From an uncultured Clostridia bacterium (GTDB lineage Bacteria; Bacillota; Clostridia; Christensenellales; Aristaeellaceae): 27,352 bases of DNA. The position numbers and the translations under genes were made by a program. The notes under the pieces are model-generated. The model did not search any database. It was not told the origin of the DNA and saw only the letters and a list, made by a program, of their open reading frames with translations. The stretch spans positions 1 to 27,352 of the forward strand of contig CAKUKM010000032.1 of the NCBI GenBank assembly GCA_934663595.1, given 5' to 3'. Shown here piece by piece: positions 13,822 to 21,471 of this stretch; the first letter of the stretch is position 1; the number at the start of each line of letters is the position of its first letter.

Positions 13822-13886
13822 CCATCGACCTTTGGTTGAATCTTATTCCAAATTCCTCCAAAGCTATGGCGCTTATGCAGATTCTG

Positions 13887-13895
13887 TGGTATAAT
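13887..13895 (+). promoter_or_regulatory. Extended -10 promoter of the phospholipid operon
   Basis: TGG directly followed by TATAAT (13890-13895). There is no recognisable -35 at the normal spacing. The predicted start near 13902 leaves a leader of about 90 nt before the chosen start codon. Confidence 0.65.
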
Positions 13896-13992
13896 GAATA
13901 TGAATGAGAAAATGTTTTCATTCGCCGTTGCCGCCATCGCGCTTTTGAAGCCCGCTCCCGGCGCGGCAATTTCTGTCATGATTGGATTAAAC

Positions 13993-14634
13993 ATGAAAAA
14001 AATCAGAAGCTTTCTCAAATCCATCCCCGCGCGCGGCTGGGCGGCGGTTCTATTGTGGCTGGCGCTCAATTGCTCCGTTTACTTCGGAACGCGATTGCTG
14101 CCCGCCGGCACGGTTTACCACGATATCTCGTCGCCGATCGACCATCGCATTCCGCTGGTTCCGCCGATGATCGTCGTCTACATTCTCGCGTATTGTACGT
14201 GGGGGATCAACTATCTGCTGATCGCGCGCGAGGACGGCGAAATCGCCAGACGCGTATTTACCGGCGCATACGTCGCCAAGCTGATCTGCCTGGTATGCTT
14301 TCTCGTGTTTCCGACCGCAATGCAGCGGCCCGAACCCACCGGAAGCGACGTGTTTTCGGCGCTCACGCGGCTGATTTACCGTCTGGACGCGCCGAACAAC
14401 CTGCTGCCGAGCATTCACTGTCTGGAAAGCTGGCTCTGCTGGCGCGGGCTGTTTGGAATCAAGCGCGTTTCGCGCGGCTATAAGGCGTTCAGCCTGATTT
14501 TTGCGCTGCTGGTGTTTGCCTCCACGCTGCTGGTGCGCCAGCATTGCCTGATCGACATCCCGGCGGGCGTGCTCGTGGGCGAAATCGGCCTGCTCGCCTC
14601 GCGCCTGATCTGGCGGAAAGGATCGGCGAAATGA
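13993..14634 (+). CDS. PAP2-like membrane phosphatase/phosphotransferase (inositolphosphoceramide-synthase-like)
   Basis: A 213-residue membrane protein with about six helices. It carries degenerate PAP2 motifs: MQRPEP for the first, LPSIHC (Ser-x-His) for the second and RQHCLIDIPAG (His-x3-Asp) for the third. This set resembles the PAP2_3/AUR1-like branch, which either hydrolyses lipid phosphates or transfers a phospho-headgroup. The start is taken at 13993 (MKKIRSF); in-frame ATGs at 13894 and 13900 lie in or next to the promoter, and those at 13912 and 13978 have no better ribosome site. Only a weak GGA precedes 13993. It leads a four-gene operon and overlaps the next gene by ATGA. Confidence 0.82.
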   Translation: MKKIRSFLKSIPARGWAAVLLWLALNCSVYFGTRLLPAGTVYHDISSPIDHRIPLVPPMIVVYILAYCTWGINYLLIAREDGEIARRVFTGAYVAKLICLVCFLVFPTAMQRPEPTGSDVFSALTRLIYRLDAPNNLLPSIHCLESWLCWRGLFGIKRVSRGYKAFSLIFALLVFASTLLVRQHCLIDIPAGVLVGEIGLLASRLIWRKGSAK

Positions 14635-15662
14635 CGAAGAAAAAGTGGTTCTATCCGGTCTGCTTTGTATTGCTCGCGGCGCTCACGCTGACTGCAATAC
14701 TGCTTCAGAATCGCGATTTAACGCCCGCAAGCTTCGTCTCCTATGTCTCCGCCGGAAATCCCGCGCTGCTGATTGCGGCCGTGGGCTGCATGCTCGCATA
14801 CATTTTCTTTGAAGGCGAAGCGCTGCGCGTGCTGTGCAGGGCCGTCGGCTATCCCCGGCCGCTGGGCAGCGGACTGATTTACTCCGCGTCGGACATCTAT
14901 TTTTCGGCGATCACGCCCTCGGCCACCGGCGGCCAGCCGGCCTCCGCAATGTGGATGATGCGCGACGGCATTCCCGGCGTGGTCACGACGTCGATTCTGC
15001 TGATGAACCTGGCGCTGTACACGATGGCGATCATCGTGCTCGGCGCGGCGTGCATATTGCTCACGCCCGGGCTGTTTCTCGAGGCGCACGCGCTTTCAAA
15101 GCTGCTGATTGTGTCCGGCGGCTGCGTGCAGATCGCGATGTTCGTCGGCTTCTGGCTGCTGGTTTTCCAGCCGCGGCTGCTGATGCGAATCGCCGATTTC
15201 GTGCTGCGCACGCTCAAGCGGCTGCGGCTGATGCGCAATGCTGAGGCGCGGCGGCAAAAGCTGATTGCGCTCGAGGAGGACTATCATCGCTGCGCGGAGC
15301 TGTTTCGCGCGCGGCCCGGCGCGCTGATTCGCGCGTTCCTCTGCAATCTGCTGCAGCGCCTGTCGCTGTTGCTGGTTCCGGTAATGACCTTTCTGGCCAC
15401 CGGCGGCGCGCCCCGATCGATCGCGCGCGCGTTCACCGCGCAGGGGCTGGTCGTGCTGGGCTCGAACAGCGTGCCTCTTCCCGGCGGCGTGGGCGTTTCG
15501 GACTATCTGTTCATGGATCTGTTCGGGAATTTCGTTTCCGATCCCGCGGAGCTCAATCTGCTCTCACGCGGCATTTCGTTTTACGCGTGCATACTTTTGT
15601 GCGCGCTGGCCGTGCTCGTTTCGCTGGCTCTCAGAAAGAGAAGAGGAGGAACCCACTTATGA
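14631..15662 (+). CDS. Lysylphosphatidylglycerol-synthase-like membrane flippase (UPF0104 family)
   Basis: A 343-residue polytopic membrane protein (about eight helices) of the LPG_synthase_TM/UPF0104 family, the flippase half of MprF without the aminoacyl-transferase domain. Diagnostic stretches are ITPSATGGQPASAMWM at about 93-108 and PLPGGVGVSDYLF near residue 285. In MprF this domain moves modified phospholipid across the membrane; in stand-alone members the cargo is unknown. It sits between a lipid phosphatase-like gene and the PS/PE synthesis genes, sharing ATGA overlaps with both neighbours, so movement of a lipid made by this operon is a reasonable guess. Confidence 0.9.
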   Translation: MTKKKWFYPVCFVLLAALTLTAILLQNRDLTPASFVSYVSAGNPALLIAAVGCMLAYIFFEGEALRVLCRAVGYPRPLGSGLIYSASDIYFSAITPSATGGQPASAMWMMRDGIPGVVTTSILLMNLALYTMAIIVLGAACILLTPGLFLEAHALSKLLIVSGGCVQIAMFVGFWLLVFQPRLLMRIADFVLRTLKRLRLMRNAEARRQKLIALEEDYHRCAELFRARPGALIRAFLCNLLQRLSLLLVPVMTFLATGGAPRSIARAFTAQGLVVLGSNSVPLPGGVGVSDYLFMDLFGNFVSDPAELNLLSRGISFYACILLCALAVLVSLALRKRRGGTHL

Positions 15663-16342
15663 TCGGTTTTTTTGATTACACCGTCTGGCTGACCTACGCG
15701 TCGCTGCTTTCCGCCGTCGTAGGCATTTACGTCAGCTTTTCCGGCGGCGGCCACCCGTTTATCGCCACGGTGTTTCTGCTGTTTTCCGGCCTCTGCGATG
15801 CGTTCGACGGCAAGGTCGCGCGCACGAAGCCGAATCGCACCCAAATGGAGCGCAACTATGGCATTCAGATCGATTCGCTGGCCGATCTGGTCGCGTTCGG
15901 CGTGCTGCCCACGTGCATCGGCGGCGCGCTCTATCGCGTGAGCACGCATCTGCCGAATTCGCTGATGACGTGCATTCCGTATCCGGTATACGTCGGCATC
16001 TTCTGCATTTACATTCTCGCCGCGCTGGTGCGTCTGGCGTATTTCAACGTGACCGAAGAGGAAAATCAGGCGAAGGGCCAGCTCGTTCGCAAGGTCTATA
16101 CGGGTCTGCCGGTCACGTCGTCCGCGCTGATTTTCCCGACGTTTTTGCTGATCAGCTATCTGCTGCCGCACGACATCGCCATCGGCTATTTCGCCGTCAT
16201 GCTGCTGACCGCGTTCCTGTTCGTCAGCAAAATCAGTGTGCGCAAGCCCGGCTTCCGCGGAATTATGATCATGGTCGGATTCGGCGTAATTGAATTTGCG
16301 CTGATTCTGCTGCTCAAGTTCCTCGTGCCGCGCCCGATGTAA
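15659..16342 (+). CDS. pssA: CDP-diacylglycerol-serine O-phosphatidyltransferase
   Basis: A 227-residue integral membrane enzyme that makes phosphatidylserine from CDP-diacylglycerol and serine. The CDP-alcohol phosphatidyltransferase motif is complete: Asp47, Asp50-Gly51, Ala54-Arg55, Gly68, Asp72 and Asp76 (CDAFDGKVAR, then GIQIDSLAD). About seven membrane helices follow the usual pattern, and LVRKVYTGLPVTSSALI near 141-157 is typical of PssA. AAGAGGAGG precedes the ATG, which overlaps the flippase stop. The decarboxylase gene follows 4 nt after the stop. Confidence 0.95.
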   Translation: MIGFFDYTVWLTYASLLSAVVGIYVSFSGGGHPFIATVFLLFSGLCDAFDGKVARTKPNRTQMERNYGIQIDSLADLVAFGVLPTCIGGALYRVSTHLPNSLMTCIPYPVYVGIFCIYILAALVRLAYFNVTEEENQAKGQLVRKVYTGLPVTSSALIFPTFLLISYLLPHDIAIGYFAVMLLTAFLFVSKISVRKPGFRGIMIMVGFGVIEFALILLLKFLVPRPM

Positions 16343-16346
16343 GTCC

Positions 16347-17147
16347 ATGCTGCGATTTCTGTATGAGACCGCGCCCGGTCGCCTGACGCTCAAACTGCTC
16401 ACCACCCGCGGCGTTTCGCGCGTCGCAGGCAAATTCATGGATTCCCGTGCGTCGCGCGCGCTGATCGGCCCGTTCGTTCGCAAAAACGGCATCGATCTTT
16501 CCGAATACGTGCCCGCGCGCTACGCCTCCTTCAACGAATTCTTCACGCGCCGCGTGCGCCCGGAATGCCGGCCGATCGATTTCGCGCCCGACGCGCTGAT
16601 CGCCCCGTGCGACGGGCGATTGTCGGCCTATCGGATCACCGATCAAAGCGAATTCCGCATCAAAAACAGCGTTTATTCCGTTCAGACGCTGCTCGGAAAC
16701 GACCCGCGCGCCTCGCTCTTCCGCGGCGGCACGTGCCTCGTCTTCCGCCTCTGCGTCGACGATTACCACCGCTACCACTTCTTCGACGATTGCACGATCG
16801 AGCCGAGCCGCTTCATCCCCGGCGTGCTGCACACCGTGCGCCCGATTGCGCTGGAGCACACGGACGTATTCCACCAGAATTGCCGCGAAACGACGTTCCT
16901 GCACACCGCGCATTTCGGCCTTGCAGCGCAAATCGAGGTCGGCGCGATGCTGGTCGGCCGGATTTGCAATCACCCGCCGCGGCCGGACATTCGCCGCGGC
17001 GACGAGAAGGGCTGCTTCCTCTATGGCGGCTCGACGGTCGTGCTGCTGCTGCCTCCGAACGCCGCGCGCTTCCCCGAATCGCTGTTTGAAGACACGGCGC
17101 GCGGCCTCGAAACGCGCGTAAAGATGGGACAAAGGCTATCCATATAA
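16347..17147 (+). CDS. psd: Phosphatidylserine decarboxylase
   Basis: Converts phosphatidylserine to phosphatidylethanolamine. The 266-residue proenzyme shows the expected catalytic residues: Asp89 in APCDGRLS, His144 in DYHRYHF, and the self-cleavage motif YGGST (226-230). There, cleavage before Ser229 would give a small pyruvoyl subunit of about 38 residues. GGST in place of LGST is common in clostridial enzymes. The ARYASFNEFFTRRVRPECRPID segment (57-78) is typical. The start lies 4 nt after pssA, completing a PS/PE pathway in one operon. Confidence 0.96.
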   Translation: MLRFLYETAPGRLTLKLLTTRGVSRVAGKFMDSRASRALIGPFVRKNGIDLSEYVPARYASFNEFFTRRVRPECRPIDFAPDALIAPCDGRLSAYRITDQSEFRIKNSVYSVQTLLGNDPRASLFRGGTCLVFRLCVDDYHRYHFFDDCTIEPSRFIPGVLHTVRPIALEHTDVFHQNCRETTFLHTAHFGLAAQIEVGAMLVGRICNHPPRPDIRRGDEKGCFLYGGSTVVLLLPPNAARFPESLFEDTARGLETRVKMGQRLSI

Positions 17148-17151
17148 AATT

Positions 17152-17185
17152 GGCGAGCCGCACAACGCGACTCGCCTCCATTTTT
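17152..17185 (+). terminator. Intrinsic terminator of the phospholipid operon
   Basis: A ten-position stem (17152-17161 with 17167-17176, one mismatch), a short loop and a T-rich tail TCCATTTTT. Confidence 0.8.
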
Positions 17186-17283
17186 CAAAATTTCAAACGC
17201 CACAGGGCAAAATCCTTGCCAGTACCGCGCCGTGCCCGCAGATACCAGAATCCGATTTGCGCGCCATTGCATTCACAGACAGC

Positions 17284-17313
17284 AAAATCCCGGCTGCAAA
17301 CGCAGTCGGGATT
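17284..17313 (-). terminator. Intrinsic terminator of the alpha ribosomal operon
   Basis: A 12-position stem on the minus strand (17302-17313 with 17286-17297, one mismatch), a 4-nt loop and a run of T after the stem. It lies 9-38 nt after the rplQ stop. 17186-17283 holds no gene I can see. Confidence 0.87.
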
Positions 17314-17321
17314 CATTTGAT

Positions 17322-17831
17322 TTAGATCAGCTCGAGAATGACCATCTCGGCCGCGTCGCCGCGACGGGGGCCCTTCTTGACGAGGCGGGTGTAGCCGCCG
17401 CCCTGACCCTTTTCAGCCGCGCGCTTCTTGTACTTCGGCGCGATTTCGCGGAAGAGCTTCTCGACAACGGGGTACTTGACCTCCTTGACGCGCTTCTTGA
17501 AATCGTCCTTCTCCTCGCCCTTTTCCTGAACGGCGGGGATGTTGTACAGATAACGCATGACCTGACGACGAGCAGCCAGACGCGCAGGAGAGTCGTTCTG
17601 CACGGTCAGCTCCACAACCTGCTGCTTCTCGTTCATGTGCTTCTTGGTAACTTCGATAGTATTGTCACACTGGCGCATGGCGACGGTGATCAGATGCTCG
17701 GCGAGCGCCTGAACTTCCTTGCCGCGCGCGAGAGTGGTCTCAATCTTGCCGTACCAGATCAGATTCGTGACCTGATTGCGGAGCATCGCCATTCTCTGGT
17801 CGGTCGGCCGACCCAGCTTGCGATTGACCAT
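17322..17831 (-). CDS. rplQ: 50S ribosomal protein L17, extended form
   Basis: Large-subunit protein near the exit tunnel. The N-terminus MVNRKLGRPTDQRMAMLRNQ and the end GGYTRLVKKGPRRGDAAEMVILELI are classic L17. At 169 residues it is longer than the usual 115-130. The extra length is an internal charged insert at about 98-128 (containing EKGEEKDDFKKRVKEVK) between the helical body and the C-terminal strand. Last gene of the alpha operon, 38 nt after rpoA. Confidence 0.97.
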   Translation of the reverse strand: MVNRKLGRPTDQRMAMLRNQVTNLIWYGKIETTLARGKEVQALAEHLITVAMRQCDNTIEVTKKHMNEKQQVVELTVQNDSPARLAARRQVMRYLYNIPAVQEKGEEKDDFKKRVKEVKYPVVEKLFREIAPKYKKRAAEKGQGGGYTRLVKKGPRRGDAAEMVILELI

Positions 17832-17869
17832 TTCCGGTTTCCTCCCTTGATGCTCAGTATCGGTAGCAA

Positions 17870-18838
17870 TTATTCTTCGCTGGTCTTGAGCGTAAGACCG
17901 AGGGCAATGAGCTTCTGCTCAACCTCTTCCAGCGACTTTTTGCCAAGGTTGCGCACCTTCATCATATCTTCCTGGTTGCGCTGCACGAGTTCGGCGACGG
18001 TATTGATGCCCGCGCGCTTCAGGCAATTGAACGCGCGAACGGAAAGATCCAGCTCTTCGATGGTCATCTCGAGCACCTTTCCCTTGTTGTCGCTTTCCGG
18101 CTCGTTATAGTCAACGCGGACGACGTTCACCGTCAGATCGATGAACAGGCGCATATTGTTGGTGAGAATCTGCGCGGCGGAAGCGAGCGCTTCCTTCGGC
18201 AGAATGCTTCCGTTGGTCCACACTTCGATCGTCAGCTTGTCGTAGTCCGTGACCTGGCCCACGCGGGTGTCCTCCACGGAATAGCTGACCTTTCGAATGG
18301 GGGTAAAGATCGAATCGACGGGAATCACGCCGATCGGCATTCCGATCTTGTTCCGCTCGAGCGCGAGCTGCTTGTTGCGTTCCGCGGACACATATCCGCG
18401 CCCCTTCTCCAGCGTGATCTGCATCTGCAGATGCGCGCCTTCGGAAAGCGTTGCGATGTGCAAATCCGGATTGACGATCTCCACCTCATCGTCTACCTTC
18501 AGATCGCCTGCTTTGACTTCGCAGGGACCGACGGCGTCGATGCTGACCACCTTCGGCTGTTCGGTAAAGAGCTTCGCAGACAGCAGCTTGACGTTCAGAA
18601 TCAGCTCGGCGACGTCTTCCTTGACGCCCGGAACCGTCGAAAATTCATGCTGCACGCCCTCGATACGGACGCTGGTCGCCGCGACGCCGGGAAGCGAATT
18701 GAGCATGACTCTGCGCAGCGAATTGCCAAGAGTCTGTCCAAATCCGCGCTCCAGCGGGTTTACGACGAACTTCCCATACCGGCTGTTCTCGCCGATTTCC
18801 ACACGTTCGATTTTGGGTTTTTCGATCTGATCGATCAC
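17870..18838 (-). CDS. rpoA: DNA-directed RNA polymerase subunit alpha
   Basis: Polymerase assembly and promoter-contact subunit, 322 residues. The N-terminal domain (about 1-230) has LERGFGQTLGNSLRRVMLNSLPG and the GRGYVSAERNK stretch. The C-terminal DNA-binding domain (about 255-320) has SVRAFNCLKRAGINTVAELV and LGKKSLEEVEQKL. The start is GTG at 18836-18838, preceded by GAGGAGG; a 10-bp hairpin lies just upstream of that site. Confidence 0.99.
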   Translation of the reverse strand: MIDQIEKPKIERVEIGENSRYGKFVVNPLERGFGQTLGNSLRRVMLNSLPGVAATSVRIEGVQHEFSTVPGVKEDVAELILNVKLLSAKLFTEQPKVVSIDAVGPCEVKAGDLKVDDEVEIVNPDLHIATLSEGAHLQMQITLEKGRGYVSAERNKQLALERNKIGMPIGVIPVDSIFTPIRKVSYSVEDTRVGQVTDYDKLTIEVWTNGSILPKEALASAAQILTNNMRLFIDLTVNVVRVDYNEPESDNKGKVLEMTIEELDLSVRAFNCLKRAGINTVAELVQRNQEDMMKVRNLGKKSLEEVEQKLIALGLTLKTSEE

Positions 18839-18841
18839 TCA

Positions 18842-19030
18842 GCGTTTCCTCCTCTCTAACGCGGCGCGTTTTGCACTTTGCGCACCGCGTAAGCTCGCCC
18901 GAACGCAATTGAAATCAACCGCATTCGAACCAAACCTGCAAAAACGGGTCTCAAGGAAGCACTGAATAAATGGACTTCAGCGCTGTTTGCACGCGCCTGA
19001 ACCCGATTATTCAGGGATTCCCTAAAGCGA
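18842..19030 (-). other. rpsD-rpoA spacer with hairpins, no terminator
   Basis: A 189-nt spacer, long for this operon. On the mRNA strand it can form a 10-bp hairpin (18859-18868 with 18881-18890, one G-U) ending 20 nt before rpoA and close to its ribosome site. It can also form an outer stem of 8 bp (CTGAATAA with TTATTCAG) enclosing smaller hairpins in the half near rpsD. No T-run follows any stem, so these are more likely RNA-processing or translational-control elements than terminators. Confidence 0.5.
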
Positions 19031-19627
19031 TTAGCGGGAGTAAAGCTCGACGATCAGGTTCTCGGAAACCTCGAAGTCAATGTCCTCGCGGGCCGGCAGA
19101 GCGACGATCTTCGCCTCAAAGGTATCGGCTGCGCGCTCGATCCACTGCGGCATCGCCTTCTTGCCAAGCTCCTCGAGCAAAGTCTTGAACTTCACGGAGG
19201 ACTGGGACTTCTGGCACACGGCGACCACGTCGCCCACCTTCACCTGCGCGGACGGAATGTTGCAGCGCTTTCCGTTCACGGTGAAATGGCCGTGGTTCAC
19301 AAGCTGGCGCGCCTCGCGACGGGAGGACGCGAAGCCCATGCGGTAGACCACGTTGTCAAGACGACGCTCCAGCTCCTGGAGCATGATCTCGCCGGTGATG
19401 CCCTTCTGGCGCTCGGCCTTCTCATAGTAGCCGTGGAACTGCTTTTCCAGCACGCCATAGATGAATTTAACCTTCTGTTTTTCGTTCAGCTGCTTGCCGT
19501 ACTCGGACTGCTTGCGGCGAACGTTTGCCTTGGGATTGCGGGTGGTCTCCTTGGAGTAACCAAGGACTGCAGGAGACAAACCCAGCGTCTTGCACCTTTT
19601 CAGTACGGGCTGCGAATTCTTAGCCAT
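19031..19627 (-). CDS. rpsD: 30S ribosomal protein S4
   Basis: Primary 16S rRNA-binding protein, 198 residues, and a frequent autogenous regulator of its own operon. The S4 RNA-binding domain is at about 88-150 (RRLDNVVYRMGFASSRREARQLVNHGHFTVNG). The N-terminal zinc cysteines are missing (only Cys12 remains), so it is the zinc-free form. It is placed within the alpha operon, as in many Clostridia and unlike Bacillus subtilis. Confidence 0.98.
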   Translation of the reverse strand: MAKNSQPVLKRCKTLGLSPAVLGYSKETTRNPKANVRRKQSEYGKQLNEKQKVKFIYGVLEKQFHGYYEKAERQKGITGEIMLQELERRLDNVVYRMGFASSRREARQLVNHGHFTVNGKRCNIPSAQVKVGDVVAVCQKSQSSVKFKTLLEELGKKAMPQWIERAADTFEAKIVALPAREDIDFEVSENLIVELYSR

Positions 19628-19645
19628 GTCCGGCTCCTCCTTCCA

Positions 19646-20044
19646 TTACACTCTTCTGCGCTTGGGCGGACGGCATCCGTTGTGCGGAATCGGCGTCACG
19701 TCCTTGATCATGTTCACCTCGAGGCCGGCGGCCTGGAGAGAACGGATGGCGGCTTCGCGTCCGGAACCCGGGCCCTTGACATAGACCTCAACGGTCTTCA
19801 GGCCGAATTCCATCGCGGCCTTCGCGGCGGTTTCCGCGGCAGACTGCGCAGCGAACGGAGTGGACTTCTTGCTTCCGCGGAAGCCGAGTCCGCCGGCGCT
19901 CGCCCAGCTCAGGGCGTTACCGGACATGTCCGTAATCGTAACGATCGTATTGTTGAAAGAAGAGCGGATATGGGCGGCGCCGCGCTCGACGAGCTTCTTC
20001 TCGCGGCGTTTGCGGGTAACCCTCTTCAGCTTCGGCTTAGCCAT
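19646..20044 (-). CDS. rpsK: 30S ribosomal protein S11
   Basis: Platform protein of the small subunit, 132 residues. HIRSSFNNTIVTITDMSGNALSWASAG, GFRGSKKSTPFAAQ and the C-terminal DVTPIPHNGCRPPKRRRV are diagnostic. The N-terminus is basic, as is typical in Firmicutes. It lies between rpsM (34 nt away) and rpsD (18 nt away). Confidence 0.98.
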   Translation of the reverse strand: MAKPKLKRVTRKRREKKLVERGAAHIRSSFNNTIVTITDMSGNALSWASAGGLGFRGSKKSTPFAAQSAAETAAKAAMEFGLKTVEVYVKGPGSGREAAIRSLQAAGLEVNMIKDVTPIPHNGCRPPKRRRV

Positions 20045-20078
20045 AGCGATTTTTCCTCCCTAAAATGTCCTTTAAGAA

Positions 20079-20450
20079 TTACTTCTTCTTCTTACCGGCA
20101 GCCTGCTTCTTGGGGCCCTTGCGGGTGCGGGCATTCTGCTTGGTATTCTGTCCGCGCACGGGGAGGCCACGGCGATGGCGGAGACCGCGATAGCAGCCGA
20201 TTTCCATCAGACGCTTGATGTTCATGGAAACTTCGCGACGCAGATCGCCTTCTACCTTCAGGTGATGGTCGATATAATCGCGGAGCTTGGAAATATCTTC
20301 TTCAGTCAGATCCTTGACGCGCGTGTCCGGATTGACGCCCGTCGCCGAGATGATATCGTCAGCGATGTTCGGGCCAATTCCGTAGATATAAGTCAGAGCG
20401 ACTTCGACGCGCTTCTCACGGGGCAGATCGACACCAGCGATTCGTGCCAT
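20079..20450 (-). CDS. rpsM: 30S ribosomal protein S13
   Basis: Head protein of the small subunit, 123 residues, contacting the P-site tRNA. It begins MARIAGVDLPREKRVEVALTYIYGIG, has the RGLRHRRGLPVRGQ motif and ends in a lysine-rich tail. The ATG at 20448-20450 follows GGAGGTG about 12 nt upstream. First gene of the alpha operon, behind its own promoter and a structured leader. Confidence 0.98.
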   Translation of the reverse strand: MARIAGVDLPREKRVEVALTYIYGIGPNIADDIISATGVNPDTRVKDLTEEDISKLRDYIDHHLKVEGDLRREVSMNIKRLMEIGCYRGLRHRRGLPVRGQNTKQNARTRKGPKKQAAGKKKK

Positions 20451-20829
20451 GGGATGATTGCACCTCCAACTTGCTTTCGCTTTGAACTGTTTGGGCGCAT
20501 TGGCGTACGCCAAACGTAGAATATATGAAAGAACGCTCGAAAAACAGACGTCACAGGCGAAGCATACACCTCTGCTCGCCTTTCCAACGCCCATCAGCCG
20601 CTCCGGGCATTCTATTCAGACTAAATAAGTATACCACAGAACCGTTTCCGCTTCCATCCATTCTTTAGGCGGCAGCGTTAAATTTATCGGTTCATTTCGG
20701 TTATTTTTTCCGCCAGACATGAATTCTGAACGGGTTCCATGCTTGCCGCACCATCTTTTGAATGGTTTGCCTTCACTTTTGCCCGTTCAGATTTCAGCTA
20801 TTCAGCTTTGCATGGCGACTGCTAAACCC
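20451..20829 (-). other. 379-nt structured spacer between rpmJ and rpsM (possible ribosomal-protein leader)
   Basis: No gene is seen. On the mRNA strand the rpmJ-proximal half has a 9-bp stem (20782-20790 with 20726-20734) enclosing a smaller hairpin (20762-20766 with 20750-20754). Downstream of the promoter at 20628-20636, the leader contains a bulged hairpin (20574-20581 with 20555-20563) and the perfect palindrome TTGGCGTACGCCAA near 20503-20516. None is followed by a T-run, so no clear terminator separates the spc and alpha operons. A role as S4-responsive leader is inferred only from position. Confidence 0.55.
20628..20636 (-). promoter_or_regulatory. Extended -10 promoter for the alpha operon
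   Basis: On the minus strand, TGG directly followed by TATACT. The -35 region (TGGAAG) is weak. The predicted start near 20621 gives a leader of about 170 nt before rpsM. Confidence 0.6.
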
Positions 20830-20943
20830 TTAGCCCTGCTTCTGCTTGTGCTTGGGATTTTCGCAGATAACCATGACGTGACCCTTGCGCTTGATGATCT
20901 TGCACTTCTCGCACATAGGCTTGACGGAAGGTCTCACTTTCAT
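20830..20943 (-). CDS. rpmJ: 50S ribosomal protein L36
   Basis: A 37-residue zinc-ribbon protein starting MKVRPSVKPMCEKCKIIKRK and ending NPKHKQKQG. The Cys-x2-Cys pair (CEKC) plus Cys27 and His32 gives the zinc-binding (C+) form. AAGGAGG precedes the ATG. It lies 32 nt after infA, the conserved order. Last gene of the spc operon before the long spacer. Confidence 0.97.
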   Translation of the reverse strand: MKVRPSVKPMCEKCKIIKRKGHVMVICENPKHKQKQG

Positions 20944-20975
20944 GTTTGTTAGCCTCCTTACTTCAATCCAATCAA

Positions 20976-21197
20976 TCAGCTCTTGGAACGCCACGTGATG
21001 CGACCGCGGGTCAGATCATATGGCGAAAGCTCAATCTTAACCTTATCGCCGGGATAGATGCGAATGTAGTTCATGCGCATTTTTCCCGAGACATGCGCCA
21101 AAATCTTGTGCCCATTGGGCAGCTCGACTTCAAACATGGCGTTGGGATAGGACTCAGTGACAACGCCTTCAACTTCAATAACATCAGACTTGGACAA
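20976..21197 (-). CDS. infA: Translation initiation factor IF-1
   Basis: A 73-residue OB-fold protein that binds the ribosomal A site during initiation. MSKSDVIEVEGVVTESYPNA and the end DKVKIELSPYDLTRGRITWR are diagnostic. Its start overlaps the end of the preceding KOW-domain gene by 14 nt, suggesting translational coupling. Confidence 0.98.
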   Translation of the reverse strand: MSKSDVIEVEGVVTESYPNAMFEVELPNGHKILAHVSGKMRMNYIRIYPGDKVKIELSPYDLTRGRITWRSKS

Positions 21198-21471
21198 GCT
21201 TATCCGCCTCCTTCTCTAGCCATGAGCGAACTTCATGATTATCCACCCGCTGGCCAAGAGCCAGGCGGTCGCGCAATTCACCGATCACAGAACCCGTAGG
21301 CTTGAGATGTTTGCGCCTCTTCTTCTTCAGGTGCTCCATGCTCCGCAGCTTACCATTGGCGACCAATACAAAATCCTCGTCGATTTCGCCGACGACCACG
21401 AACAGCCTTCCGCGATCGCGTCCGGCCTTCGATAGGACGACGCTCCCAACCTCAATCGGAAACGCAATCAT
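21184..21471 (-). CDS. KOW-domain RNA-binding protein (L14e-like)
   Basis: A 95-residue protein with an N-terminal KOW-like beta domain (IEVGSVVLSKAGRDRGRLFVVVGEIDEDFVLVANG, about 6-40), then a basic stretch (KKKRRKHLKPT) and an acidic C-terminal helix. Relatives (COG2163) are regularly found between map and infA in Firmicutes and are thought to be ribosome-associated; their function is not established. The start overlaps the map stop by 4 nt. Confidence 0.87.
   Translation of the reverse strand: MIAFPIEVGSVVLSKAGRDRGRLFVVVGEIDEDFVLVANGKLRSMEHLKKKRRKHLKPTGSVIGELRDRLALGQRVDNHEVRSWLEKEADKLVQV

Noticed and set aside
17020..17040. GGST instead of LGST as a damaged cleavage site in Psd
   Set aside because: The Gly-Ser-Thr needed for self-cleavage is intact, and clostridial enzymes commonly carry this variant.
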